From a virus, in IMG/VR virus record IMGVR_UViG_3300044720_000021, positions 1-64,000 of that record: 64,000 nt of DNA. One strand, given 5' to 3'. A model generated the notes under the pieces. The model was not told where the DNA came from. It was given only the letters and a program-made list of their open reading frames with translations, and ran no database searches. Position numbers and translations under genes: made by a program. Positions 47,776 to 56,942 of this stretch are shown piece by piece (the first letter of the stretch is position 1; the number at the start of each line of letters is the position of its first letter).

Positions 47776-47839
47776 GTCATGTAAGCCTCGCGTACACTGG
47801 TACACGCATTCATGAGCAGCGAATTGTCAGAGGCCGGGG

Positions 47840-49549
47840 TTGGCGCGTAAAGCGACGAAAATCCCAGGAAAAACTGTGATTTCATCGTCGCAACCGTCTG
47901 CGTTCTCTCAGCGAGCTCAGGCGAATGTCTACGCAGACGCTTGGGCGGCTCTCCTGAAGTTGAAAGTAGACGGACATGATTTCGACCTGAGAGGCCGGGA
48001 GTACCAAATCCCGATCATCAGGGACGAATCAGATTGGATTGTCATGCCCAAGGGGGCTCAGATGGGTTTGACGACCATCTTCCTCGTTCGCACTTTTCAT
48101 TGGATTGTCAAGCGGCGCTGGCATGGGCTCTATCTGATGCCGCTGAAAACAGGAGCCATCCCGTTCGTCCAGGGCAGGATCGACCCAATCATCAACTCGA
48201 ACCCGGAGCTAGCGAGTCTGTTCAAGTCAGTGGACAACAGGCTTCACAAGCAGACGATCCACGACATCGCCCTGCGAATCCGAGGAACGAACATCTGGAC
48301 GGAACTGCGCGAGATCCCGGCCGACTTCGCCGTCTTTGACGAGCGCGACAAGATGATCGAGGACAACATTCCCGAGGCGATGGCTCGACTCGACGGATCC
48401 AAGGTTAAAAGGATCACCGAGCTCTCGACGCCGACGCAGCCGGGACACGGTGTAGACGCAGAGGATGCATGGCACGCGAGCGATCAGCACAGATGGTTCG
48501 TTCCCTGTCCTCACTGCTCGCGCCGGCAGACCTTCATAGTCGATGAAAATATCTACATCGGTGACACGAAAGAGGAGTGCTACCTGCACTGCGCGCACTG
48601 CAAGAAGAAGATCAGTGACGACGATCGGGCTCTTGCCAACGCCTTCGGAACTTGGGAGCCTGACAATCCAAGCGGCTCGAAGCGTGGCTACCACATCAAC
48701 CAGCTTCACAGCCCGACGCAGACAATCTCCTCGTTCATGCACAACTACTTCCTCGGGCAGACTGACTCGCGGAAGCTGAGGGCGTGGTTCAACAACAACC
48801 GAGGCGAGCCCTTCGTCGCCTTCGGTGATCAGATCACCCCGGAGCTATTGGACAAGTGCCGCAAGGCGGGTCTTGTGCTCGGCGGGATTCCACCCGGCCC
48901 TCTCTACATCGGGGTGGACGTAGGAAACGTCCTCCACGTCAGGGCCAACTATCTCGACCGTGCAGGCAACACGATAGCGTGGCAGTTCAAGATTTTCACG
49001 GACAAGAAGGGCCAGTCGATGTGGAAGCAGTTGGACGAGTGGTTCTACGGGCTCGGTTCTTTCACGGCTGTCATCGACGCTCACCCTGAAAAGAGTGAGG
49101 CCAAGACGCTCGCACTGAAGTACCACAAGCGAGTGTGGATCGGATTCGAGCAGGATCGGCCCAATCAGGCTGAGACGGCTCTTTTCAACAACCCTGGCCC
49201 TGGCGAGGTTGGCAAGGTCAACATCGACCGGACAGCCGCGTTCGACAACGTGATCCGGCGCGTCATCGATGGGCGTTTTCATCTGCCGCCCGATGCTCGT
49301 GAGATCGGTGAGCTCATGGCTCGGATGCCGTACAACGGCTACTACTACCACCTGAGCCAGCAGGTGCGTGACGAGGAGGAGGACGCGAACGGTCGCATCG
49401 TCGCTCGGTGGAAGAAGAACAGGAACCCCGATCACTGGCACCACGCAGAGATGTTCGCGGAGGTAGCCACGGCCAAGCCTCCCTACGTTTCAATCACCCC
49501 CGAGATTGGTGAACTTTTCGCCAAGGCAGGAAACCTCGTTGCCGCGTAA
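47840..49549 (+). CDS. Terminase large subunit, GpA-like
   Basis: 569 residues from TTG 47840 (GAGGCCGGGG upstream). The ATPase has a degenerate Walker A PKGAQMGLTT and Walker B FAVFDERDK; a zinc finger with PCPHCSRRQ and HCAHCKKK is typical of the lambda GpA type. The nuclease half has YIGVDVGNVLHVR and VIDAHPEKSEAK with catalytic acids. It translocates and cuts DNA at packaging. Start codon choice is uncertain because of TTG. Confidence 0.9.
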   Translation: MARKATKIPGKTVISSSQPSAFSQRAQANVYADAWAALLKLKVDGHDFDLRGREYQIPIIRDESDWIVMPKGAQMGLTTIFLVRTFHWIVKRRWHGLYLMPLKTGAIPFVQGRIDPIINSNPELASLFKSVDNRLHKQTIHDIALRIRGTNIWTELREIPADFAVFDERDKMIEDNIPEAMARLDGSKVKRITELSTPTQPGHGVDAEDAWHASDQHRWFVPCPHCSRRQTFIVDENIYIGDTKEECYLHCAHCKKKISDDDRALANAFGTWEPDNPSGSKRGYHINQLHSPTQTISSFMHNYFLGQTDSRKLRAWFNNNRGEPFVAFGDQITPELLDKCRKAGLVLGGIPPGPLYIGVDVGNVLHVRANYLDRAGNTIAWQFKIFTDKKGQSMWKQLDEWFYGLGSFTAVIDAHPEKSEAKTLALKYHKRVWIGFEQDRPNQAETALFNNPGPGEVGKVNIDRTAAFDNVIRRVIDGRFHLPPDAREIGELMARMPYNGYYYHLSQQVRDEEEDANGRIVARWKKNRNPDHWHHAEMFAEVATAKPPYVSITPEIGELFAKAGNLVAA

Positions 49550-50126
49550 GCTAGACGATCCAATGGTTTTCATCGCACCCCGCAACAAGGCGGGTGCTTC
49601 TGTGTTGAGCCGGCGAAAATCCGCCAAGGTCACGAACCTCGATGACATCACGAAGGCAGAGTTGCAATTCGCTCGGGTCTACTCAGCAACGCTCAAGGCA
49701 ACCGGGTGGTCGTGGCGGTACATCTCCGACACGGTGAATATCCAAGGCTCGCTTGTGAAGGCGTGGGCTGATGACCCCGAGTGGATCGCGATGGTCGAGA
49801 AGGTTGCCGGCGACATCGTGGAGGGATCCGTCGAGCACCTGAAGCGTCACTCCATCGACCTGACTGAAATGCTGCTTGAGCTCGCACGCAAGACCACGGA
49901 CGACGCAGTGAAGCTGCGAGCGATCGAGTCGGGTCTGGATCGTGTCGGAGTCACCAAGGTGAACAAGTCCGAGTCGATTGTCACCAAGAAGGATCAGCAG
50001 GAGCATTCGTTGGCCGCAGATCTGTTCGAGCGCATGGAGGGACTGCCGCTCGAAACACAGCAGAAGATCGCGGCGCTTGCAACTGAACTGGACGAGCTAG
50101 TCACGTCCGCGAGAGGAACAGAATGA
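49539..50126 (+). CDS. Probable terminase small subunit / HTH head protein
   Basis: 195 residues from TTG 49539 (AGGAAA upstream), overlapping the terminase stop; ATG 49563 is an alternative. ATGWSWRYISDTVNIQGSLV then KAWADDPEW has a HTH look, followed by long helices for oligomerisation. Lying between terminase and portal, it may recognise the packaging site. If so, its position after TerL is unusual. Confidence 0.5.
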   Translation: MPRKLDDPMVFIAPRNKAGASVLSRRKSAKVTNLDDITKAELQFARVYSATLKATGWSWRYISDTVNIQGSLVKAWADDPEWIAMVEKVAGDIVEGSVEHLKRHSIDLTEMLLELARKTTDDAVKLRAIESGLDRVGVTKVNKSESIVTKKDQQEHSLAADLFERMEGLPLETQQKIAALATELDELVTSARGTE

Positions 50127-51709
50127 AATTCTTTCAGACATTGACCGAACAATTCGTTCCCGCCTTCGGGCTCCCGACCTGGGGTGGGACACTGCGTTCG
50201 GTTTTCAGGGTTGTCAGCAGTGCGTTCTTCCCGGCGCAGCCGGCTTACGACAAGACGGTGATCAATTACGACGTGGCGCGGCAGCTATATCGCAACGATG
50301 GTTCGGACACGAATCTCGGGGCAGGCTTCTGCAAGCCGATCATCGACAGGGCCGTCGAATTCATGGGCATCCCGTCTGTCTCCTCGGATGACGACGAACT
50401 CGACGCAGAGGTAAACAACGCGATCGAGCGACACTGGAAGCCTCAGCTTCAGGAGATTTTCAGAAACTCGATGCGCGACAGCAAAACGATCGTTCGGATC
50501 TGGCAGCCTCTCCTCAATGACAAGCTGACGACAGAGGAGGAGCGAACCGCTTGCGTCCTTCAGGTGTACGAGCCCGAGCGTGTGACGCTCACCTATGACC
50601 CAAAGAATCCGAAGCGGGTCATTCGGGCTCTAGTCATCTCCAACGTCGAGTGGCCGGACATCGAGACGCAGCCCAGGCCGGATCCGCAGCGCGGAGCAAG
50701 GCCCAACGTGAAAATACACGAAATTTGGGAGATCATCACCCCCGATCGGTACACCTACTACGACAAGACGGACAACAGGTGGCTGGACACATGGGCGCGT
50801 GACAATACGGCTGGCTTCGTGCCGATGCTCGAAGTCTGGAACGAGTACGACAGCGCGCTTTCAGGTGGGCAAAGCGACTTGGAGAGCCCGTTCCCGTTCA
50901 TCAAGGCTTTTCATGAGGTCATGCGTCAGGCACTTCAAGCGCACAAGTACCATTCGACTCCGAAGTTGGGGATCAAGGTTGCGCAAATGGAAGGCTTCCT
51001 GAAAAACAACTACCCGGACGTGTTCGACGCCGATGGGAAGGTCATCTCCGGCGCTACGATCTCGTGGAAGGGTCGGGAAGTGTTTTTCATCGGTGAGAAC
51101 GACGAGATCAGTTTCATCGAGGCCAAGTCGGTGCTCGGTGACTCGAAGGTGATGATGGAGTTCCTGATCGACTGCATCTCGATCTCGTCCGAGACACCCG
51201 AGGAGATGTTCATGCGTTCGGAGTCCGGCGTCTCGGGCTCGTCTGACAAGAAGATCATCGCCTTCGAGAAGAAGATCGAGCGCAAGCGAACCAACTACCA
51301 GCCTTACGTTCAGCAGATGGTGAAAATGATGATGGTCATGAGTGGACGAACTCCCGCGAATGTGGACGTTCTCTGGGAGGAGATCCGCACGGAAACCCTC
51401 GTCACGCTCTCGCAGTCTATGCAGCAGCTTGTCATGTCGCTGGAAGTGCTCTTGGAGCGCAAGCTGATCAGCGACAACACGGCCCGCTACACTCTGCGCA
51501 GCTTCCGGCTGTTCCGCAAGATGAAAACTCCGGCAATCGAGGCCAGGGAGGCACAAAGCAACCTGAGCCTGGACGAGCGGAACGCAGAGCTCGATCAGAA
51601 AACGCAAAGACTCGCCATCACGGCGGGCGGCGGGAGCAGCAGCAACGGAAATGGCTCCACTCGCACTCCGGTGACAAGTAGTCGCAATGGAGGGGGCAAG
51701 AACGAGTGA
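50123..51709 (+). CDS. Portal protein
   Basis: 528 residues, ATGA overlap. Typical portal order and content: N-terminal KPIIDRAVEFMGIPS, wing region VYEPERVTLTYDPKNPKR, middle WNEYDSALSGGQSDLESP with FPFIKAFHEVMRQALQ, stem region near MRSESGVSGSSDKK and a C-terminal disordered Gly/Ser/Asn tail. Forms the dodecameric ring at the head vertex. Confidence 0.85.
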   Translation: MKFFQTLTEQFVPAFGLPTWGGTLRSVFRVVSSAFFPAQPAYDKTVINYDVARQLYRNDGSDTNLGAGFCKPIIDRAVEFMGIPSVSSDDDELDAEVNNAIERHWKPQLQEIFRNSMRDSKTIVRIWQPLLNDKLTTEEERTACVLQVYEPERVTLTYDPKNPKRVIRALVISNVEWPDIETQPRPDPQRGARPNVKIHEIWEIITPDRYTYYDKTDNRWLDTWARDNTAGFVPMLEVWNEYDSALSGGQSDLESPFPFIKAFHEVMRQALQAHKYHSTPKLGIKVAQMEGFLKNNYPDVFDADGKVISGATISWKGREVFFIGENDEISFIEAKSVLGDSKVMMEFLIDCISISSETPEEMFMRSESGVSGSSDKKIIAFEKKIERKRTNYQPYVQQMVKMMMVMSGRTPANVDVLWEEIRTETLVTLSQSMQQLVMSLEVLLERKLISDNTARYTLRSFRLFRKMKTPAIEAREAQSNLSLDERNAELDQKTQRLAITAGGGSSSNGNGSTRTPVTSSRNGGGKNE

Positions 51710-51855
51710 GAGTTGGCCGGCCACGCAGCATCAGGGTGAAAAAGTCCGTGAAGCGGCGTCGGTATGGCAATCGTCGCAAGGGCATGAAAAATCCGAAGCA
51801 GGTAGCAGCCAAGGTAGGGCGGAATCGCGTCCGCAGACGCAGAAGGAGAAGATGA
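51706..51855 (+). CDS. Tiny Arg/Lys-rich protein 1
   Basis: 49 residues, GTG 51706 (GTGA overlap with portal). Nearly half basic, e.g. VKKSVKRRRYGNRRKG and a run of Arg at the end. Protamine-like; may enter the head or bind RNA. Confidence 0.6.
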   Translation: MRVGRPRSIRVKKSVKRRRYGNRRKGMKNPKQVAAKVGRNRVRRRRRRR

Positions 51856-51858
51856 AAA

Positions 51859-51993
51859 ATGCGTTGGAACAACAAGAGCGGCAAACTGAGTCCCAAGTCG
51901 AGGACTCGTTCGCCTGCCGCGAAACAGCGGATCGCTCGTCGGCGCACCATCGTGCCCTACGGCCGCGAGATCCGGGTCAGGGGTTCTGTCTGA
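51859..51993 (+). CDS. Tiny Arg/Lys-rich protein 2
   Basis: 44 residues, ATG 51859 (AGAAGGAGAAG upstream). Basic (KLSPKSRTRSPAAKQRIARR). Overlaps the next ATG by one base. Confidence 0.6.
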   Translation: MRWNNKSGKLSPKSRTRSPAAKQRIARRRTIVPYGREIRVRGSV

Positions 51994-52124
51994 TGGCGCT
52001 TAGGGTTTTCAACGCCAATGGCGACTACGGCAAGACAAAGGTTGGTCGGACACGTTCGAACCGCAAGAGGGGTTCCACGCCTCCCGGCCTGCATCTGAAA
52101 ATCCGACGTAGAGGAAGGAGGTAG
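51993..52124 (+). CDS. Tiny Arg/Lys-rich protein 3
   Basis: 43 residues, ATG 51993. Contains YGKTKVGRTRSNRKRG and ends KIRRRGRR. Third small basic protein in tandem. Confidence 0.6.
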   Translation: MALRVFNANGDYGKTKVGRTRSNRKRGSTPPGLHLKIRRRGRR

Positions 52125-52129
52125 ACCGC

Positions 52130-52420
52130 ATGAGGATCCTCAGTGGAGGCGCACACAAGGCAGTCGGCCGTCCCGGCTATTACCCGCTGTCGCGGGCAAT
52201 GGGCAGCGCAAAGCGCGGCGTTCGTCGTCTGATCAAGCGTGACCCGGCCAAGGGAACGTCACTGCCCGAGTTCGACCGTTACACCGAGGTTCATGGCGTG
52301 ACGGGGCTCTCCGGGCCTACGTCGGCTACGCAGATGTCCAAGGCTCGCTCTGCACGCCCAGGAGCAGGGCAGACGCGGATTCGTGATCGAGGCAAGAACA
52401 CGAACCTGAAGAAGCGGTAG
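52130..52420 (+). CDS. Small basic head-region protein 4
   Basis: 96 residues, ATG behind GAAGGAGGTAG. Basic (AKRGVRRLIKRDPAKG, RIRDRGKNTNLKKR) with a Gly/Pro-rich start. Ends just before the capsid protease gene. Confidence 0.6.
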   Translation: MRILSGGAHKAVGRPGYYPLSRAMGSAKRGVRRLIKRDPAKGTSLPEFDRYTEVHGVTGLSGPTSATQMSKARSARPGAGQTRIRDRGKNTNLKKR

Positions 52421-52426
52421 GTCATC

Positions 52427-53539
52427 ATGAGCAATATTTTCACCGACATCGAACTGGAACTCCCCCTCGAAGTCTCCGAGATGGCGACGGAGGCGGGCCA
52501 GATCGTGACGTTGAATCAGACCCGCGTTGCAGAGCTCCTGGCGGACTATGGTGATGAAAAGCCACAGTTCCCAATTCTGCGGGTCGAGGCCGGCCTGAGC
52601 AACAACAACAACAACTGGTCGGAATCCCTGCTCGTGGACATCGCGGAGCAAGTGAACAAGTCTGAAAAGCCTGGGTATTGGGGGCACATCAAGCCGGATG
52701 AACGTGGCTATGTGTTCCCTGACCCGGAAACGCTGTGGCTCGGTGCCACGGTGAAAAGGGAAGGTGGCAAACAAGTCCTGTACGTCAAGGGCTACAACAT
52801 TCCTGGTGGTCGAGCTCGGAGGCATCGCTCGCTCGCGAAGGTGACTTCGTGGGCAGGCAAGGCGTCCGGCAAGGTCGTCGGGGGTGTGCGCATGATCGAG
52901 AAGTTCGCGCTCGAAAGCATCGATTGGGCTCGCCCAGGTGCCGAAGGCATGAACGCGCGAGTCGTCGGAATCGCAACGGAAATGGAAGGGAGTGACAACG
53001 AAGTGGACGATCTGAGCAAAGTCACGGTCGATCAGCTTCGGGCAGCGAACCCGTCGCTTTTCACCCTGGTCAAGAACGAGGTCGAGAAGGACTACGAGTC
53101 GCAGGTTCAGGAGATGACCGAGAAGGCGAAGAAGGCCGACGAGGCCGAGTCGCTTTTCAGCAAGCTGCGCACGTTGCTGAAGATCGATGAAAAGGACGAC
53201 ATCGTGGAGGCTGTGACCAAAGCAGTCGAGACGGTCGAGAACGTCGGCAAGGGCGAACTTCGCGAGAAGATCGCGGCCTACCTGAAGGGCAAGGTCAAGT
53301 CGGACTCGGCGCAGAGCACGCTCATGCGTCTGATCCCCGTGACCGAGATGGCGGGAAAGTCGGACGAGGAAATCGGCAAGTACGTCGATGAATTCCTCAC
53401 GACCGATGACGACGCCAAGTCGGTTGTCACCGAGATGGAGCAGGCACCTGCCCCTCTCACGCGACATCGGACTGGCGACGGGCAGCGGGACAAGATCGGC
53501 TCGTCCGGCATGGTTCGCAAGCAGACCGTCAAGCTGTAA
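52427..53539 (+). CDS. Capsid maturation protease fused to scaffold
   Basis: 370 residues. The N-terminal ~185 residues resemble actinophage prohead proteases: YWGHIKPDERGYVFPDPETL, YVKGYNIPGG and EKFALESIDWARPGAEG, with catalytic Ser/His plausible there. From ~190 on there is a coiled-coil, Lys/Glu-rich scaffold (YESQVQEMTEKAKKADEAES). It shapes and then processes the prohead. Confidence 0.72.
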   Translation: MSNIFTDIELELPLEVSEMATEAGQIVTLNQTRVAELLADYGDEKPQFPILRVEAGLSNNNNNWSESLLVDIAEQVNKSEKPGYWGHIKPDERGYVFPDPETLWLGATVKREGGKQVLYVKGYNIPGGRARRHRSLAKVTSWAGKASGKVVGGVRMIEKFALESIDWARPGAEGMNARVVGIATEMEGSDNEVDDLSKVTVDQLRAANPSLFTLVKNEVEKDYESQVQEMTEKAKKADEAESLFSKLRTLLKIDEKDDIVEAVTKAVETVENVGKGELREKIAAYLKGKVKSDSAQSTLMRLIPVTEMAGKSDEEIGKYVDEFLTTDDDAKSVVTEMEQAPAPLTRHRTGDGQRDKIGSSGMVRKQTVKL

Positions 53540-53559
53540 CGGGAAAGGAGCAGCTTTTC

Positions 53560-54147
53560 ATGGCAACCACGAAAGACAATCTGGAAGTCGCACGCGCAGT
53601 CGTCGGTGACACGCCGCCTTCTGCTCTCGTCAACCCCTCACTTCGACAGGAGGATCAGCACATGGCTGAGGAACTTCAGCCTGTCGTTGTCGGCCCGCCC
53701 GCCTACGCGAGCCCGGATCCGGCGACGAACCAGGGCCGGCTCGTTCCGGTCGAGACGCACCCGCTCTCTGGGGACATCTCCGACGACTACGGCGCGGCCG
53801 TAGCGGATCGGACTCCGGGTCAGCCCGACACCCTCACTGCGACCGAGGCAGACGCAAAGCCTCGCGAGGAGTGGGAGGGCGAGGACTGGCGCAATCAGGC
53901 CGAGAAGTACGGTCTGTCGAAGGGCGGCTCGAACGCAGATGTTCAGGCGCGCGTCGAGGATCACGAGAAGGCGCTCGAAGCGGACAAGGAGATGGGCGCG
54001 AAGGAATGGATCTCCGAGTTCGAGGACGCCGACAACGCCGAGTCACTCTCAGCGGTGAAAAGCCGCTTCGACGCATCCGGCGCGACGTTCACCACGTCCC
54101 AGGCCGCGTATGACAAGCGGTACCAGGAACTCAACGCGGGCTCGTAA
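53560..54147 (+). CDS. Head protein with SAP-like segment
   Basis: 195 residues, ATG 53560 (AAAGGAG upstream). Pro/Asp-rich N-terminal half; EEWEGEDWRNQAEKYGLSKG then NADVQARVEDHEKAL is a SAP-like nucleic-acid-binding pattern. Between scaffold and decoration genes. Role unknown; possibly a minor capsid protein. Confidence 0.5.
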   Translation: MATTKDNLEVARAVVGDTPPSALVNPSLRQEDQHMAEELQPVVVGPPAYASPDPATNQGRLVPVETHPLSGDISDDYGAAVADRTPGQPDTLTATEADAKPREEWEGEDWRNQAEKYGLSKGGSNADVQARVEDHEKALEADKEMGAKEWISEFEDADNAESLSAVKSRFDASGATFTTSQAAYDKRYQELNAGS

Positions 54148-54181
54148 GCCCGGTGAACACCCGAAAGGAGTGAAAAGCTAA

Positions 54182-54556
54182 ATGGGTAACAAGATCAGCG
54201 ATGGCAAGGCCATCGATGTGCAGGCACCCGGCGCAACCGTCATCAACGATGGCGACATGTACCGGATCTCCGGGTTCACCGGGTTTGCAATCGGCAAGAA
54301 GGACGGCGTTCAGACCGATCTCGGGATGGCTCTCGAAGTCGATACGAATGCCGTGTGGTCGGTCAAGCTGCCCGCAGCACTGAACCCCGCCGTGGGGACG
54401 AACCTGAAGTGGTCTGCCGGCGCAGGCTTCAAGAAGGGCGACACCGACTTGATCGCTGGCGGTGCGCTCGAAACCGGAGTCTGCAAGGTCGTCGCAGTGA
54501 AAAATGCCGCTGGCTACGCGCAGGTTCGCCTGACGGGCCAGATCCCCGAGGTCTAA
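54182..54556 (+). CDS. Capsid decoration protein, DUF2190-like
   Basis: 124 residues, ATG 54182. GNKISDGKAIDVQAPGATVI, DMYRISGFTGFAIGK, LEVDTNAVWSVKLP and VVAVKNAAGYAQVRLTGQ match the DUF2190 family of small beta-barrel head-stabilising proteins usually placed just before the major capsid gene. Confidence 0.7.
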   Translation: MGNKISDGKAIDVQAPGATVINDGDMYRISGFTGFAIGKKDGVQTDLGMALEVDTNAVWSVKLPAALNPAVGTNLKWSAGAGFKKGDTDLIAGGALETGVCKVVAVKNAAGYAQVRLTGQIPEV

Positions 54557-54590
54557 GCCTCTAACTGAAGTGAAGGGAGTGAAAAACTAG

Positions 54591-55652
54591 ATGCAGCCTT
54601 ACTGGCAGACCCTCGACAAGTCCTCCGCGCTGAAAGCGTGGCGGACAGCGATCAACGAGGGTGATCTTCGCCGCGAGCTCCTGATCTCGGAGATGATCTG
54701 CGAGATGGTGGACGTGGAGAACGGCGGGATCCAGAACATCGAATGGGGCTCAGAGGACGCGGTGAACATCGCAGAGATGATCAACACGTCCCAGGGCTCG
54801 ATGGATCTGCTCGAAAAGGTGCGGGTGGACGTGGCCTTCGGGCTCGCTGAAATTCCGCTTCTCTACGGGCCGATCTACGAGCGGGTCGATGGCCCGTTCC
54901 CCGGCGGCGTGTTTCAGATCGATGAAAACACGTTGCAGGCCGATGTCGTTTTCCTCGAAAAGTTCGAGGGAGGCGAGGTTCAGTTCGGAACGCTCCGCAA
55001 GGGAGCTCCGTCGCTCGGGAAGATCCAGACCTACGCGGCTGGATTCGAGTGGACGGAGGACATGGTGGAGTTCGATCAGACGTGGAGCATCACGCTTCAC
55101 AACCGCGCCTTCGGGCGTGCGTACAACGCTCTGATCAACCATCTCCACCTGTCTCCGATCATCGGCTTCACCTACGGCGCAGGGAACTCGTCAGCCGCCG
55201 TGACCACCGGAGCAACGCTTCAGGAGGACACGCACCTGACGTTCCAGGCGGCGTACAAGGAGACGGTGATGGCTGCTCCGCAGCGCAGGGGCTCCGTGCT
55301 GCTCGCGTCCGAGTCGGATCGCTTCCAGATCGAGGAAGCGCTTCTGACCCCAGTGCGGGACGTGCAGGGCAACTCGCTGCCGACCATCCCCATCGACACC
55401 ATCATCTACTACGACGGCGAGACGTTGCAGCGCGGCTCGGACGTTTTCACCTATCCGGGTGTGACGCCGGGAACCGCGTTCATGATCTTCCCGAAGCAGA
55501 AGATGAAGGAGATGCTGCATCACGATCTCCGCATCGACATCGGCCCTGCCGACATCTCTCGGTTGGTCGAAGGTCAGCAGGTTGGTCGGGCTCGGCGCGG
55601 TCTGTACGCAGACATCGCCGGGAGCGTCGAGAAGATCACGCTGCCGACCTAA
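54591..55652 (+). CDS. Major capsid protein
   Basis: 353 residues, ATG behind AAGGGAG. HK97-fold character: N-terminal helix KSSALKAWRTAINEGDLRRE, E-loop-like RVDGPFPGGVFQ, P-domain around WTEDMVEFDQTWSITLHNRA, and C-terminal VGRARRGLYADIAGSVEKI. Position after scaffold and decoration proteins is canonical. Confidence 0.85.
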   Translation: MQPYWQTLDKSSALKAWRTAINEGDLRRELLISEMICEMVDVENGGIQNIEWGSEDAVNIAEMINTSQGSMDLLEKVRVDVAFGLAEIPLLYGPIYERVDGPFPGGVFQIDENTLQADVVFLEKFEGGEVQFGTLRKGAPSLGKIQTYAAGFEWTEDMVEFDQTWSITLHNRAFGRAYNALINHLHLSPIIGFTYGAGNSSAAVTTGATLQEDTHLTFQAAYKETVMAAPQRRGSVLLASESDRFQIEEALLTPVRDVQGNSLPTIPIDTIIYYDGETLQRGSDVFTYPGVTPGTAFMIFPKQKMKEMLHHDLRIDIGPADISRLVEGQQVGRARRGLYADIAGSVEKITLPT

Positions 55653-55654
55653 CA

Positions 55655-55702
55655 GATGAAAAACTGATGGGTGGCGGCGCGGGCCACCCTGATGTTTTCA
55701 TC
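55655..55702 (+). terminator. Composite hairpin built on TGAAAA and TTTTCA
   Basis: GATGAAAA (55655-55662) and TTTTCATC (55695-55702) pair as outer arms around GGGTGG (55669-55674) and CCACCC (55684-55689). It follows the major capsid gene, where partial termination is common. Confidence 0.55.
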
Positions 55703-55714
55703 AAGGAGACGTGA

Positions 55715-55948
55715 ATGTCGCATCTCAAGAAAGCAGAGCCCTCTCGGGCGAAGGTGAAAGTGAAACTAGGAGCCGTGAAAATCCACGGCCCCAATTCGCC
55801 TATCGGCTTGGAGGGAACACGCGAGCACGTCGAGGGCAGTGAGATCGCTGCCGAGCTCACCTACGCAGAAATCGAAGCAGGGTGGGGGAAGGAAGCAGCC
55901 GACGCCGTATTCGCCGGAATCGACCCCGAGGAGGCACAGGATGGCTGA
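55715..55948 (+). CDS. Small head-region protein
   Basis: 77 residues, ATG 55715 (AAGGAGACG upstream). Basic start (KKAEPSRAKVKVKLGAVKIH) and acidic end. Unknown function. Confidence 0.5.
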   Translation: MSHLKKAEPSRAKVKVKLGAVKIHGPNSPIGLEGTREHVEGSEIAAELTYAEIEAGWGKEAADAVFAGIDPEEAQDG

Positions 55949-56390
55949 TGAAAATAGCGGCCTTCCCAACACCATCGTTCAGTGCGATGGTTGCGAGAAG
56001 CCGTTGAACGTCCTGAAGCCCTTCCTCTCTGTCGTCGTCAAGGCGCAGCGGCAGGTACTCGTCACAACGGTCGCACAGGCCGAAGGTGACAACTTCGAGG
56101 AAGTGGAAAATCCCGAGGCGGAAGCCCCGGACGTGTACCTCGGCACTCGCTCAGGTCGCGGTCGGATTCTCTCGCTCCACGATTTTTCATGCCTCAATCG
56201 CTACGCAAGGGACGACAAGCGGAAGGACGCACCCGCAAAGATCATGCAGCATCACGAACCGGGCGAGATCTACGTGCCGGCTGACAATCGCTCCCCCGAG
56301 GAGTTGGTCGAGGCCGGAGATCTTCCCGAGGCGATGCTGGCGGTCTACGCGGAACAGGCCGATGCAATCGAACCAGGGGAGGGTGAGTGA
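55941..56390 (+). CDS. Hypothetical protein with zinc knuckle
   Basis: 149 residues, ATG 55941. VQCDGCEKPL at the start; HDFSCLNRYARDDKRKDAPA later. Acidic C-terminus. Unknown function, in the head-connector block. Confidence 0.5.
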   Translation: MADENSGLPNTIVQCDGCEKPLNVLKPFLSVVVKAQRQVLVTTVAQAEGDNFEEVENPEAEAPDVYLGTRSGRGRILSLHDFSCLNRYARDDKRKDAPAKIMQHHEPGEIYVPADNRSPEELVEAGDLPEAMLAVYAEQADAIEPGEGE

Positions 56391-56845
56391 TGGATCACGC
56401 ACTCGATCTGCCACGGGCCTTCCCGAGCCTGCGTGAGCTCTGGCGGCGGCTGATCCACTTGGCCGTCGTCGTGACAAACGCAGGTGAGGAGTTCGTGGTT
56501 GACAAGCTGAACGAGACAGTGCAGACCAAGCCCGAGTATTGCGGTTGGGGTGAGGGGGCGGGAACGGCTGCGAAGGCCGACACCGATCTTTTCACCCCTG
56601 TGAACACGGATCAGGCGAACACGACTCTCCGTCAGCTTTCAACGACGAGCAAGACCGGCACGGGAGCCACGGCGAAGTATCAGGCCATTGCCACGCTCAC
56701 GAGCCCGAACGCGAACAACAAGACGAACGCCGGCTTGTGGACGGCGGCGACGGCGGGGACGTTGATTGTCAAGGGCGACCATGCATCGACCCCGATGGCG
56801 ATTGGCGACCGAATCGAATACACGTTCACCATCGACCCGAGCTAG
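56390..56845 (+). CDS. Possible minor head or connector protein
   Basis: 151 residues, ATG 56390 (GTG 56387 in frame). LRELWRRLIHLAVVVTNAGE is helical, followed by Thr/Ala-rich strands (TLRQLSTTSKTGTGATAKYQ). Ends before a hairpin. Unknown function. Confidence 0.5.
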   Translation: MDHALDLPRAFPSLRELWRRLIHLAVVVTNAGEEFVVDKLNETVQTKPEYCGWGEGAGTAAKADTDLFTPVNTDQANTTLRQLSTTSKTGTGATAKYQAIATLTSPNANNKTNAGLWTAATAGTLIVKGDHASTPMAIGDRIEYTFTIDPS

Positions 56846-56872
56846 ACCATGAGCTCCTGGGCTGATGAAAAC

Positions 56873-56906
56873 AGGGTCGGGTAGTGCAATCAGGCTGCCC
56901 GACCCT
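56873..56906 (+). terminator. Hairpin terminator
   Basis: AGGGTCGGGTAG (56873-56884) pairs with CTGCCCGACCCT (56895-56906), 12 bp with one wobble. Confidence 0.6.
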
Positions 56907-56942
56907 CGGCGTCGAAGGGTGGGATGAAAAATAGCGACGTTC

